A DNA stretch of 40,351 nt from Mycolicibacterium palauense (GCF_002592005.1 NZ_NVQF01000058.1:1-40351); one strand, 5' to 3'; counted from the first letter of the stretch, positions 14,050 to 22,366 are shown. Program-made: numbers and translations. The notes: generated by a model from the letters alone, not told the origin.

Positions 14050-15843
14050 CTATTCGCTGCCGACGCCGTGATGGACGTGAAACAGGTTGTCGGGGTCGAC
14101 TTTGCGTTTGATCGCGAGCAGCCGCTCGTAGTTCGGCCCCCAGAACGTCTGCTGCCAGTCCGGTTCGAAGTAGTCGGCCTCGTTGGAGTAGGTGCCCGCG
14201 CCGGGGGTCGCCGCGCGGATGATCCCGATCGCCCTGTTGGTCACCTCCGCGTCCCTGCGCGCCGCATCGAGGTCGGGCTCGTGGCCGGGAACCCCGGGGT
14301 AGGCGGTCTGCTGGCGCGAGCCGACCGTGGCGAAGGCGGCGGCATCCAGGCAGGCGGGGTTGAGGCTGGTCCTGCGTTCGCGCGCCAGCACCTCCTCCGA
14401 CGCCCCGGCCAGCCCCTTGTTGACGTGCAGGGTGACCCGGGCCAGCCGCGTCGCCGCGAACAGGGTGTCGGTGAGATCGTCGGGGGTGTCGCGGAACATC
14501 CCCTGCGGGATCCACCGGGACAGATAGGTGACGATGAACTGCGACACCTCGCCCTGGTTGCTCGTCCACCAGAACTGCGCGGGCGGCTGCCCGGGACGGG
14601 GGTCGAGGGTGACCAGGCCGGGCTCGACCCGCTCCCAGTACTCGGGATTCCACAGGTCCCGGAAGGGATGGGTGCTGAAGTCCAGATCGACCTCGGCGAC
14701 CCCGTCGGCCCGCAGCGCCGCGGTGAACGGCTCCCACACCGCGCGCGCCTGCTCGGTGGTCAGGTCCAACCAGACCATCGACAGGTCGAGGGTGTTCTCG
14801 GGCTGGATGGCGATCTGCTCGCCCCAGGACCCGTCGGTGAGGGTGGGGAAGAACCTGACGAAGCGGCCCAGCAGCTCGCGGAATGCGTCCTCTCCGGCCG
14901 CGGTGATGGTGCCGCTCAACGCGCCGACGGTCTGCGGAATCGGGTGGGCAAGATAGGTGATGCGGCTGACGATGCCGAAGGTGCTGCCGCCACCGCCCTT
15001 CAGCGCCCAGAACAGGTCGCTGTCCTGGTACTCGTTGACGGTGCGCACCTGGCCGTCGGCGGTCACCACCTCCATCTCCAGCACGCCCCCGGCGCCGCTG
15101 CCGAAGCGCTTCGAGAAGTTGCCGAACCCGCTGCCGAGGGTGAACCCGCCGCAGGCGCCCACCGAGGTGCACCCGCCGCCCTGAACGTAGACGTCGTGGG
15201 CGGTGGCGGTCTGGTAGACCTCCAGCCATCGCGCTCCCGCGGCGGCGCTGACCGCCGGGGTGGGCGGGGTGTCGGGGCTCGCCCCCGCGGGCCGGAACTC
15301 GGGGTCGAAGCCGACATCGCGCATGTTGTGCGTCCACACCAGCAGCGAGTCGGCCGCGTTGTTGCGTCCCAGGTAGTCGTGGCCGGTGCCCTTGACGGCC
15401 AGCCGCACGCCCTTGTCCCGGGCGAAGTTCACCGCCGCCGCGATGTCGTCGGCGTTCTGCGCCGCGACGGCGTACGGGCTGACCTGGTTCTCCCAGGCGT
15501 CGAGGTAGCCGTTGGTCTGCAGCGCGCCGGGCTGCTCCTCGATCCAGAACGGATTCTTGAGGTTGGTCAGCACCGAGGAACACGCGTCGCTGGATGCGTC
15601 GGCGCGGCAGGGGGCCAGCGGGGGATCGACGGCGATCAGGCGGCCGCCGACCCGTTCTCGCAGTGCCGCCCATTCGTCCTGGCTCGGCAGTCCGGCCGGC
15701 GGGGTCGAGCCCGCCGCCGGGGTGGCCGGTCCGCCGTCGCCGGCCGAGGAACAGGCGGTGAGCACCGCCAATGCCGACGCGGCCGACGCCCCGCTGAGGA
15801 AGCCGCGCCGCGAGATCATCGAGAATTCCCGTTCGCTTGCCAT
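14050..15843 (-). CDS. Tat lipoprotein FAD-linked oxidase (berberine-bridge type)
   Basis: A secreted flavin oxidoreductase of the FAD_binding_4 plus BBE type. The N-terminus has a twin-arginine motif (SRRGFLSG, R12-R13) followed by a lipobox (VLTAC, C31), so the enzyme is probably exported folded and then lipid-anchored. The FAD domain shows KGTGHDYLGRN, whose histidine is the usual covalent flavin site, and GGGCTSVGACGG, whose first cysteine matches the second covalent site of bicovalent oxidases. The C-terminal BBE domain ends VDPDNLFHVHHGVG. The substrate (sugar, alcohol or alkaloid-like) cannot be told. Start ATG 15843 has TACGCT 8 nt upstream; ATG 15819 after GGGAA is an alternative. 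Length 597 aa. Confidence 0.9.
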   Translation of the reverse strand: MASEREFSMISRRGFLSGASAASALAVLTACSSAGDGGPATPAAGSTPPAGLPSQDEWAALRERVGGRLIAVDPPLAPCRADASSDACSSVLTNLKNPFWIEEQPGALQTNGYLDAWENQVSPYAVAAQNADDIAAAVNFARDKGVRLAVKGTGHDYLGRNNAADSLLVWTHNMRDVGFDPEFRPAGASPDTPPTPAVSAAAGARWLEVYQTATAHDVYVQGGGCTSVGACGGFTLGSGFGNFSKRFGSGAGGVLEMEVVTADGQVRTVNEYQDSDLFWALKGGGGSTFGIVSRITYLAHPIPQTVGALSGTITAAGEDAFRELLGRFVRFFPTLTDGSWGEQIAIQPENTLDLSMVWLDLTTEQARAVWEPFTAALRADGVAEVDLDFSTHPFRDLWNPEYWERVEPGLVTLDPRPGQPPAQFWWTSNQGEVSQFIVTYLSRWIPQGMFRDTPDDLTDTLFAATRLARVTLHVNKGLAGASEEVLARERRTSLNPACLDAAAFATVGSRQQTAYPGVPGHEPDLDAARRDAEVTNRAIGIIRAATPGAGTYSNEADYFEPDWQQTFWGPNYERLLAIKRKVDPDNLFHVHHGVGSE

Positions 15844-15915
15844 GTCGGCGCAGCGTAGCGAGCCGTGTTCGTGACGGGACGGCAATGGCGAAATGCGTTG
15901 ACACTCGCCGAGACT

Positions 15916-15959
15916 GCAGGTTCTGGCGACCCTACTCGCGAAACGTGTTCAGAACCTGC
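15916..15959. repeat. 10-bp inverted repeat upstream of the FAD oxidase
   Basis: GCAGGTTCTG (15916-15925) and CAGAACCTGC (15950-15959) are perfect complements separated by 24 nt that include AACGTGTT. It lies about 75 bp upstream of the oxidase start and could be an operator or a hairpin. Confidence 0.5.
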
Positions 15960-15985
15960 GGCTTCGGCGCCACCCCGGGGTGGGG

Positions 15986-16260
15986 TCAGCGGTCGGACGG
16001 GCGGATCAGCGGGCGCTGCACCTTCTTCCAGTCGGGGTAGCCCCGGTGGGCCCGCTGGGTGGACTCCACCGCAGCCAACGCGCTGGCGTCGGAGGCCGAC
16101 GTGGTCATCGGGATCGGCACCGCGACAGCGGTTTGAACGCGTCGTTGACGGTCACGTCCCCGGAGTCGGGCCACTCGAGCTCCCGCAGGACCGGCGCGCT
16201 GACCCGGGTGGCGAAGGTGTCGGCCGGCGCCGTCGAGAACGACTGTGCTCCGACCACCAC
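15986..16260 (-). pseudogene. Split small gene divergent from the GntR regulator
   Basis: Two adjoining minus-strand frames look like protein. The first runs from GTG 16260 to a stop at 16105-16107 (51 aa, with FATRVSAPVLRELEWPDSGD). The second covers 15986-16108 (40 aa from ATG 16108, ending KKVQRPLIRPSDR) and reads sensibly several codons before its ATG (AVAVPIP). The stop of the first overlaps the ATG of the second (ATGA). Either a frameshift broke a protein of about 90 aa, or two tiny genes are translationally coupled. I favour the frameshift because upstream frame-two residues look real and the end of frame one (SRCRSR) does not. The family is not recognised. The position suggests it is a target of the GntR protein. 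Confidence 0.45.
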
Positions 16261-16369
16261 ATCCTGTCACGACTTTGTTCTGACATTCTCACTTGTAGAC
16301 ATAGCACGGTAGGCTGGATCGCACTGCTGTGCGGGGGCTCAGTGGCCGCCCTGACCGAACGGAGCGAGG

Positions 16370-17110
16370 TTGACCACCACGATGGTGCCCGTCGAGCTCG
16401 ATCGCTCGAGTCCGGTCCCGCTGTATTTCCAGGCCGCGCAGGCGTTCGAGAAGGCGATGCTGGACGGCCAGCTCAAGCCCGGGGACCGGTTCGAGAACGA
16501 ACTCGCGCTGGCCGACCGGCTCAATCTGTCCCGGCCGACCACCCGCCGGGCCATCCAGGAACTGGTGGACAAGGGCCTGCTGGTGCGCAAGCGGGGGGTG
16601 GGTACGCAGGTGGTTCAGACCCCCGTGCACCGGCCCGTCGAGCTGACCAGCCTGTTCGACGATCTGGCGCGGGCCGGGCAGGAACCGGCGACCCGGGTGC
16701 TCGGCTACGAGATCGGGCCGGCGCCCGACGACGTCGCCGAGCAGCTCAATCTGGCGCCCGCCAGCGAGGTGGTGACCATGCGTCGCCTGCGCATCTCGGG
16801 TGGGCAGCCGCTGGCGGTGATGGCCAACTACCTGCCCGCCGCGCTCGCGCCCGACCGGGAGGAGCTCGAGCGGGCCGGTCTCTACCAGGCGCTGCGGTCC
16901 CGCGGGGTGCACATCCGGTTGGCGCGACAGCGCATCGGTGCCAGGGCCGCCGATCGCGACGAGGCCAGGCTGCTCGACGAGAAGCCCAAGGCGCCGCTGC
17001 TGACGATGCAGCGCACCGCCTTCGACGACTCGGGCCGCATCGTCGAGTGCGGTAGCCACGTCTACCGCGCCTCGCGGTACTACTTCGACACCACCCTGAT
17101 CGACCGCTAG
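16370..17110 (+). CDS. GntR-family regulator, HutC/UTRA subfamily
   Basis: A transcription factor of 246 aa. The N-terminal winged helix-turn-helix (about 15-75) shows PLYFQAAQAFEKAMLDGQLKPGDRF and LSRPTTRRAIQELVDKGLLVRKRGVGTQ (in two parts), classic GntR. The C-terminal UTRA ligand domain (about 95-240) includes the LTSLFDDLARAGQEP entry and MQRTAFDDSGRIVECGSHVYRASRY. UTRA proteins usually sense a sugar, amino-acid or other small metabolite. TTG 16370 is chosen because GGAG lies 5 nt upstream (16361-16364); ATG 16382 is possible. The upstream region includes TTGTAGACATA, loosely like HutC-type TAGAC operators, but a second half is not obvious. The divergent small gene is damaged or split, so its real target may be elsewhere. 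Confidence 0.9.
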   Translation: MTTTMVPVELDRSSPVPLYFQAAQAFEKAMLDGQLKPGDRFENELALADRLNLSRPTTRRAIQELVDKGLLVRKRGVGTQVVQTPVHRPVELTSLFDDLARAGQEPATRVLGYEIGPAPDDVAEQLNLAPASEVVTMRRLRISGGQPLAVMANYLPAALAPDREELERAGLYQALRSRGVHIRLARQRIGARAADRDEARLLDEKPKAPLLTMQRTAFDDSGRIVECGSHVYRASRYYFDTTLIDR

Positions 17111-17273
17111 CCCGATATTCCGCCAATTCCCCTGGTGCGCAGGGAATGTGGATTCCCGATCGTGCCGGCGGGGTGTCCGCTCCCACGGACGGTCGCCGGG
17201 CTCCGGCCAGCACCCCGATGCGGGGGTGTCATGCCGGCACACCGGAGACCACATCGGAGACCACATCGCGAAG

Positions 17274-17456
17274 ATGGGCCACACTGCTCAGGACATCGGC
17301 CAGTGGACCGGACCCGGCCGGTTCGGCGCCGAGGATCTGCGGGCCGACGCCCGGCTGGCGCTGCGCACGATCCTGCAGGAGCGCGGCGCGCTGCCGCCCG
17401 AGTCGCCGCGGCCGGTGCCGGTGCAGATCGTGACTCCGCACAACATCCCGGCCTGA
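17274..17456 (+). CDS. Small hypothetical protein
   Basis: A 60-aa frame from ATG 17274 (MGHTAQDIGQWTGPGRFGAE...) with nearly all third positions G or C, as in real genes of this genome. It contains a helical stretch EDLRADARLALRTILQERG and a proline-rich tail. No domain is recognised. The frame continues upstream through a repeated GGAGACCACATC unit (reading GDHIGDHI), so the true start could be earlier. It lies 163 nt after the GntR gene. It could be a conserved mycobacterial small protein or the remnant of a longer one. Confidence 0.5.
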   Translation: MGHTAQDIGQWTGPGRFGAEDLRADARLALRTILQERGALPPESPRPVPVQIVTPHNIPA

Positions 17457-17847
17457 GGAGGCAGCGCTGAGCGACTGCTCAGCAGGGGTGATGCGAAGTT
17501 ACTCGCGCGTAGGCCCCGGCTCTTAGAGTTAACCTGTCCGCAAAAGTGACGAAAACCACAGTTATGTCTCAGGTGGGCCTGCAGCACGGCGCTGATCTGC
17601 ACATTTCTGCTCGAAGTGGCGGCGTGTCGACGGACCTCGCAGTTCAGGTCCCCCTAAGAGAAGTGCAATAATCGGTACTCCGAGTGACATCAACTCTGAG
17701 CGGGCGTCATCTGCGGCGCGTCCGGCGGGACCGCCGCCGATTTCGGTGCGCGGCGGGGTACCCGGAATTGACAGCATTTCGGTGGTCGCGGGGCGTGGTC
17801 GTCAGGCAGCGCCAGGGACCACCCGAGAATCGAGGAAAGGCGGGGAC
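17457..17847. other. Intergenic region upstream of korA
   Basis: This is 391 bp with no credible gene and noticeably more A+T than its neighbours around 17525-17570 and 17655-17700. It should hold the korAB promoter; AATAAT near 17668 is a possible -10. No convincing operator palindrome was found. Confidence 0.5.
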
Positions 17848-19836
17848 GTGAGTCCGAACGACGGCGCGACTCCGGGCGGCCCCAGCGACCCCAGCGGACC
17901 CGGACTCAATGGCGCACAGACCGGGGCCCCTCGGCAGAAGCTCGAGAAGGTCGTCATCCGTTTCGCCGGTGACTCCGGTGACGGCATGCAGCTCACCGGT
18001 GACCGCTTCACCTCCGAGGCGGCGCTCTTCGGCAACGACCTGGCCACCCAGCCGAACTACCCGGCCGAGATCCGCGCACCCCAGGGCACCCTGCCCGGGG
18101 TGTCGTCGTTCCAGATCCAGATCGCCGACTACGACATCCTCACCGCCGGTGACCGTCCCGACGTGCTGGTGGCGATGAACCCGGCCGCGCTCAAGGCCAA
18201 CATCGGCGACCTGCCGCGCGGCGGGCTGGTGATCGCCAACTCCGACGAGTTCACCAAACGCAACCTGGCCAAGGTCGGCTACCAGGCCAACCCGCTGGAG
18301 ACCGAGGAACTGTCCGACTTCGTCGTGCAGGCCGTCCCCATGACCACGCTGACCCTCGGCGCCGTCGAGGAGATCGGCGCATCGAAGAAGGACGGCCAGC
18401 GCGCCAAGAACATGTTCGCGCTCGGCCTGCTGTCGTGGATGTACGGCCGGCCGATCGAGACCAGCGAGACCTTCATCCGGGAGAAGTTCGCGCGCAAGCC
18501 CGACGTGGCCGAGGCCAACGTCCTGGCGCTGGTGGCCGGCTGGAACTACGGCGAGACCACCGAGGCGTTCGGCACCACCTACGAGGTCGCGCCGGCCAAG
18601 CTGCCGCCGGGTGAGTACCGCCAGATCTCGGGCAACACCGCGCTGGCCTACGGCATCGTGGCCGCCGGGCAGCTGGCCGACCTGCAGGTGGTGCTGGGCA
18701 GCTACCCGATCACCCCGGCGTCGGACATCCTGCACGAGCTGTCCAAGCACAAGAACTTCAACGTGCTGACCTTCCAGGCCGAGGACGAGATCGCCGGCAT
18801 CGGTACCGCCATCGGCGCGGCCTACGGCGGTGCGCTGGGTGTGACCACCACCTCCGGGCCCGGCATCTCGCTGAAGTCCGAGGCCATCGGCCTGGCGGTG
18901 ATGACCGAGCTGCCGCTGGTGGTCATCGACGTCCAGCGCGGCGGCCCGTCGACCGGTCTGCCGACCAAGACCGAACAGGCCGACCTGCTGCAGGCGATGT
19001 TCGGCCGCAACGGCGAGTCGCCGGTGGCCGTGCTGGCCCCGCGCTCGCCCTCGGACTGCTTCGACATCGCGGTGGAGGCGGTGCGCATCGCCGTCACCTA
19101 CCACACCCCGGTGCTGCTGCTCTCCGACGGCGCCATCGCCAACGGCAGCGAGCCCTGGCGCGTCCCCGACATCGAGGGATACGCGCCGATCGCGCACACC
19201 TTCGCGAACGCCGGTGAGCCCTTCCAGCCGTACGCGCGCGACCCCGAGACCCTGGCCCGCCAGTTCGCGGTGCCCGGCACCCCCGGGCTCGAGCACCGCA
19301 TCGGCGGACTGGAGTCGGCCAACGGCTCCGGCAACATCTCCTACGAGCCGGCCAACCACGACCTGATGGTGCGGCTGCGACAGGAGAAGGTGGCCGGCAT
19401 CAAGGTGCCCGATCTGGAGGTCGACGACCCCACGGGCGACGCCGAGCTGCTGCTGCTGGGGTGGGGCAGCTCGTACGGCCCCATCGGGGAGGCGTGCCGG
19501 CGGGCCCGGCGCCGGGGCGTCAAGGTCGCGCACGCACAGCTGCGCCACCTCAACCCCTTCCCGGCCAACCTCGGGGAGGTGCTGCGGCGCTACCGCATGG
19601 TGGTGGCCCCGGAAATGAACCTCGGCCAGCTGGCATTGTTGCTGCGGGGCCGATACCTGGTCGACGTGCAGTCGGTGACCAAGGTGCAGGGGATGGCGTT
19701 CCTGGCCGACGAGGTCGAGGACATCATCGCCTCCGCGCTGGACGGCACGCTGGCCGACAAGGAACGTGACAAAGCCAAGTTCGCACGGCTGGCCGCGGCC
19801 ACCGTCGAGTACAGCGGCGTAGGAGCTGACGCATGA
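17848..19836 (+). CDS. korA: 2-oxoglutarate:ferredoxin oxidoreductase subunit alpha
   Basis: KorA, with KorB, converts 2-oxoglutarate and CoA to succinyl-CoA and reduces ferredoxin, an alternative to the 2-oxoglutarate dehydrogenase complex in the TCA cycle. At 662 aa it is a fused gamma-alpha subunit: the gamma domain (about 30-220) begins VVIRFAGDSGDGMQLTGDRF, and the alpha domain carries SYPITPASDILHELSKH, FQAEDEIAGIGTAIGAA and TTTSGPGISLKSEAIGLA. The start is GTG 17848, 7 nt after AAAGG (17836-17840); the frame is open further upstream but without a ribosome site. Residues 1-30 are Gly/Pro-rich. korB overlaps by ATGA. The M. tuberculosis equivalent is Rv2455c, from memory. Confidence 0.97.
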   Translation: MSPNDGATPGGPSDPSGPGLNGAQTGAPRQKLEKVVIRFAGDSGDGMQLTGDRFTSEAALFGNDLATQPNYPAEIRAPQGTLPGVSSFQIQIADYDILTAGDRPDVLVAMNPAALKANIGDLPRGGLVIANSDEFTKRNLAKVGYQANPLETEELSDFVVQAVPMTTLTLGAVEEIGASKKDGQRAKNMFALGLLSWMYGRPIETSETFIREKFARKPDVAEANVLALVAGWNYGETTEAFGTTYEVAPAKLPPGEYRQISGNTALAYGIVAAGQLADLQVVLGSYPITPASDILHELSKHKNFNVLTFQAEDEIAGIGTAIGAAYGGALGVTTTSGPGISLKSEAIGLAVMTELPLVVIDVQRGGPSTGLPTKTEQADLLQAMFGRNGESPVAVLAPRSPSDCFDIAVEAVRIAVTYHTPVLLLSDGAIANGSEPWRVPDIEGYAPIAHTFANAGEPFQPYARDPETLARQFAVPGTPGLEHRIGGLESANGSGNISYEPANHDLMVRLRQEKVAGIKVPDLEVDDPTGDAELLLLGWGSSYGPIGEACRRARRRGVKVAHAQLRHLNPFPANLGEVLRRYRMVVAPEMNLGQLALLLRGRYLVDVQSVTKVQGMAFLADEVEDIIASALDGTLADKERDKAKFARLAAATVEYSGVGADA

Positions 19837-20924
19837 CCGACCTGATGAACAGCATCACCGGCGTCGACCTCGGGTTGACACCGGGTCTGTCCAAGACCAG
19901 CGGAGTGCCCACCACCGACCAACCGCAGAAGGGCAAGGACTTCACCAGCGACCAGGAGGTCCGTTGGTGCCCCGGGTGCGGTGACTACGTCATCCTCAAC
20001 ACCATCCGGAACTTCCTGCCCGAGTTGGGCCTGCGGCGCGAGAACATGGTGTTCGTCAGTGGTATCGGCTGCTCCAGCCGGTTCCCCTACTACCTGGAGA
20101 CCTACGGGTTCCACTCCATCCACGGCCGCGCGCCGACCATCGCCACCGGCCTGTCGCTGGCCCGCGAGGACCTGTCGGTCTGGGTGGTCACCGGCGACGG
20201 CGACGCGTTGTCGATCGGTGGCAACCATCTGATCCACGCGCTGCGCCGCAACATCAACCTGACCATCCTGCTGTTCAACAACCGCATCTACGGCCTGACC
20301 AAGGGGCAGTACTCCCCGACGTCGGAGGTCGGCAAGGTGACCAAGTCGACGCCGATGGGCTCGCTGGACTACCCGTTCAATCCGGTGTCGCTGGCGTTGG
20401 GTGCCGAGGCCACCTTCGTCGGCCGTGCGCTGGACTCCGACCGGGCCGGTCTGACCGAGGTGCTGCGGGCCGCCGCCGCCCACCGCGGTGCCGCCGTCGT
20501 CGAGATCATGCAGGACTGCCCGATCTTCAACGACGGCTCCTTCGATCTGCTGCGCAAGGAGGGCTCGGAGGAACGGGTCATCCGCGTCCACCAGGGCGAG
20601 CCGATCACGTTCGGGGCCAACGGCGAATACTGCGTGGTGCGCAACGGCTTCGGGCTGGAGGTCGCCAAGACCGCCGACGTCTCGGCCGAGGAGATCGTGG
20701 TGCACGACGCCGCCCTGGCCGATCCGGCCTACTCCTTCGCGTTGTCGCGGCTCAGTGACCAGAACCTGGACCACACCGTGATGGGGGTCTTCCGTCAGGT
20801 CAGCCGTCCGACATACAACGACGCGGCCCGTTCCCAGGTCGCGTCGGCCATGGAGACGATCCCGCACGACACCCACGCTCTGCAGTCGCTGCTGCGCGGA
20901 CGCGACACGTGGACGGTCGAGTAG
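19833..20924 (+). CDS. korB: 2-oxoglutarate:ferredoxin oxidoreductase subunit beta
   Basis: The thiamine-diphosphate and iron-sulfur subunit, 363 aa. Cysteines for the [4Fe-4S] cluster are at C46 and C49 (WCPGCGDY), C80 (GIGCSS) and C229 (MQDCPIF). The thiamine-binding motif starts at GDGDALSIGGNH (121-132) and ends at LLFNNRIYG (about 147-154). ATG overlaps the korA stop (19833-19836), so the two are made in equal amounts. Electrons go to a ferredoxin encoded elsewhere. This enzyme lets mycobacteria oxidise 2-oxoglutarate when the dehydrogenase complex is limited. mobA follows after 43 nt but has its own leaderless-type promoter. Confidence 0.97.
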   Translation: MTDLMNSITGVDLGLTPGLSKTSGVPTTDQPQKGKDFTSDQEVRWCPGCGDYVILNTIRNFLPELGLRRENMVFVSGIGCSSRFPYYLETYGFHSIHGRAPTIATGLSLAREDLSVWVVTGDGDALSIGGNHLIHALRRNINLTILLFNNRIYGLTKGQYSPTSEVGKVTKSTPMGSLDYPFNPVSLALGAEATFVGRALDSDRAGLTEVLRAAAAHRGAAVVEIMQDCPIFNDGSFDLLRKEGSEERVIRVHQGEPITFGANGEYCVVRNGFGLEVAKTADVSAEEIVVHDAALADPAYSFALSRLSDQNLDHTVMGVFRQVSRPTYNDAARSQVASAMETIPHDTHALQSLLRGRDTWTVE

Positions 20925-20955
20925 CGCCTCGCTAGGAGCTGGCCGCGGGCCGGCG

Positions 20956-20961
20956 TACTCT
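20956..20961 (+). promoter_or_regulatory. Leaderless -10 hexamer for mobA
   Basis: TACTCT, then 6 nt, then ATG 20968: identical hexamer and spacing to the XRE gene promoter at 4820-4825. Confidence 0.5.
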
Positions 20962-20967
20962 ACGGCC

Positions 20968-21531
20968 ATGTCCTCCTCGTTGGCCGGTGTGGTGCTCGCG
21001 GGCGGGGCCTCCCGCCGGATGGGCCGGGACAAGGCCACCGCCGTCTACGCGGGCCCGGCCGGGTCCAGGACGATGGTGGAACACGTCGTGGCGGCGGTCA
21101 CCCAGCGGTGTGACCCCGTGTTCGTCATCGCCGCCCCCGGTCAGACGTTGCCGCAGCTGCCGGCCACCGTGCTGCGCGACGAGGTGCGTGGGGTCGGGCC
21201 GCTGCTGGCCGCCGGACGCGGGCTGCGCGCCGCCGCCGAGGCGGGATGCGAGCGGGCCTTCGTCTGCGCGGTGGACATGCCGCTGATGACCGCGGAACTG
21301 ATCGACGAGCTGGCCGCCCACGACGGCGCCGAGATCGTCGTGCCCTGGGACGGCCGCGATCACTTCCTGGCCGGGATCTACCGCACCGAGCTGTGGGAGC
21401 GCGTCGACGAGCTGGTGGCCGCGGGCCGGCGCAGCATGCGTGCGCTGACCGACGAGGTCCAGACCCAACGGGTGGTGATGGCGCCCTCGGCCGCGCTGAC
21501 CAACGTCAACACCGCCGAACAGCTCGTCTGA
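20968..21531 (+). CDS. mobA: Molybdenum cofactor guanylyltransferase
   Basis: MobA joins GMP from GTP to molybdopterin, giving the guanine-dinucleotide cofactor used by DMSO-reductase-family enzymes such as the FdhF in this window. The 187-aa protein opens with the nucleotidyltransferase signature VVLAGGASRRMGRDKA (about 8-23), followed by the conserved aspartate motif AVDMPLMTAELIDELA and the C-terminal NVNTAEQL (typically NINTPEDL). There is no Shine-Dalgarno, but a TACTCT hexamer 6 nt before ATG fits a leaderless message. It follows korB by 43 nt, as in M. tuberculosis (Rv2453c). Confidence 0.93.
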   Translation: MSSSLAGVVLAGGASRRMGRDKATAVYAGPAGSRTMVEHVVAAVTQRCDPVFVIAAPGQTLPQLPATVLRDEVRGVGPLLAAGRGLRAAAEAGCERAFVCAVDMPLMTAELIDELAAHDGAEIVVPWDGRDHFLAGIYRTELWERVDELVAAGRRSMRALTDEVQTQRVVMAPSAALTNVNTAEQLV

Positions 21532-22366
21532 AATAATCCCCAGCAAATTCGCTACAGGGCAATTCGAATAGTTTTCGCGGCCGGAACCGACTTTCGGCAC
21601 GGTTGTGCTGCGCCTGGCGGGCACGAAAGATGTTGTGCACCAGCTATTTCAGGATTGCGGCGGTGTGTGCAGCCGGTGCCGCGACTCGCAACGGTGCTGT
21701 GGCAAAGCCGTATTGGCGTTTGCTGACCGTCGAGCGCCCGACTGGCAACCGGGCGCCGGTGCGGCCCGGGCGGGATCCGCCATTGGAGCCCGAAAGATGT
21801 ACCACGGCAAGAGTATTGGTGTATCGCTCGTGGATGTCGAGGTGCGCCGGAGCGGGGACGGTGCGGGTGTGCGGCGCACCGGGGCGTTCGGGCCGTGGTG
21901 ATGGCACCGTAATACCGCGTGATGGTACAGGTGTTTCTCCTTGGGACATTCTGGGAATCGCTGAATATCGACCGTGGCGAATACCCGGACCCGCCGCGAG
22001 AGGGTGGCACCACAGGCGTATTCAGGCGCCACACCGTTCACAGCCGCGACACCGCCCGTGCGGTGCCCAGATGAATGGCCTTAGTGCACAGCCCGATTCG
22101 CGGTACCCGTTTTTCCGTGTCCCACCTCACAAAATAGTGGTGATTTGGCTCACGAATATCGCGTCGGCGACACCCGCAACCCCGATCCCTACGTCCGGCG
22201 ATGACCTGCATGAATGGTGGATTCGCGCGGTCGTGATCGCTCCGTTATCAAACCGATATACGCCGTCACCGAGATGTGACTAATGGCCCAAGGGTTTGTA
22301 CGTTTTCAATCGATCCCCGAGCGGGAGCAAACAAGTTCAGACCGCGAACCCTGCGTGCGAGGGGAA
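21532..22366. other. Long non-coding region upstream of rpf
   Basis: About 830 bp with no believable gene: the open frames on both strands are rich in Arg, Cys, Pro and His with no domain, and codon third positions lack the usual G/C bias. The stretch around 22080-22330 is visibly less GC-rich than the genes around it. It contains a CRP-type core palindrome (22140-22153) and an AT-rich GATATACG near 22255 that might be a promoter element for rpf. Confidence 0.55.
22140..22153. promoter_or_regulatory. CRP-type core GTGA-N6-TCAC upstream of rpf
   Basis: GTGATTTGGCTCAC keeps the core of the mycobacterial CRP site, although both outer bases differ from consensus. It lies about 410 bp upstream of the rpf start. 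From established work, CRP (Rv3676) controls at least rpfA in M. tuberculosis, so a site here is plausible. Confidence 0.5.

Noticed and set aside
15930..15955. A KstR (cholesterol regulon) site around AACGTGTT.
   Set aside because: The core AAC-NN-GTT is present but the outer T and A of the KstR palindrome are missing.
16255..16320. A clear GntR operator (TTGTAGACATA region).
   Set aside because: Only a loose half-site is visible, so it is not listed as a separate regulatory feature.
17707..19548. A 613-residue open frame antisense to korA.
   Set aside because: A shadow of korA codon bias; no recognisable motif.
21552..22034. A 160-residue minus-strand frame in the same gap.
   Set aside because: Same composition problem and no family resemblance.
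21603..22283. A 226-residue plus-strand frame in the mobA-rpf gap.
   Set aside because: Rich in Cys, Arg and Pro, with no third-position G/C bias, no ribosome site and no domain.
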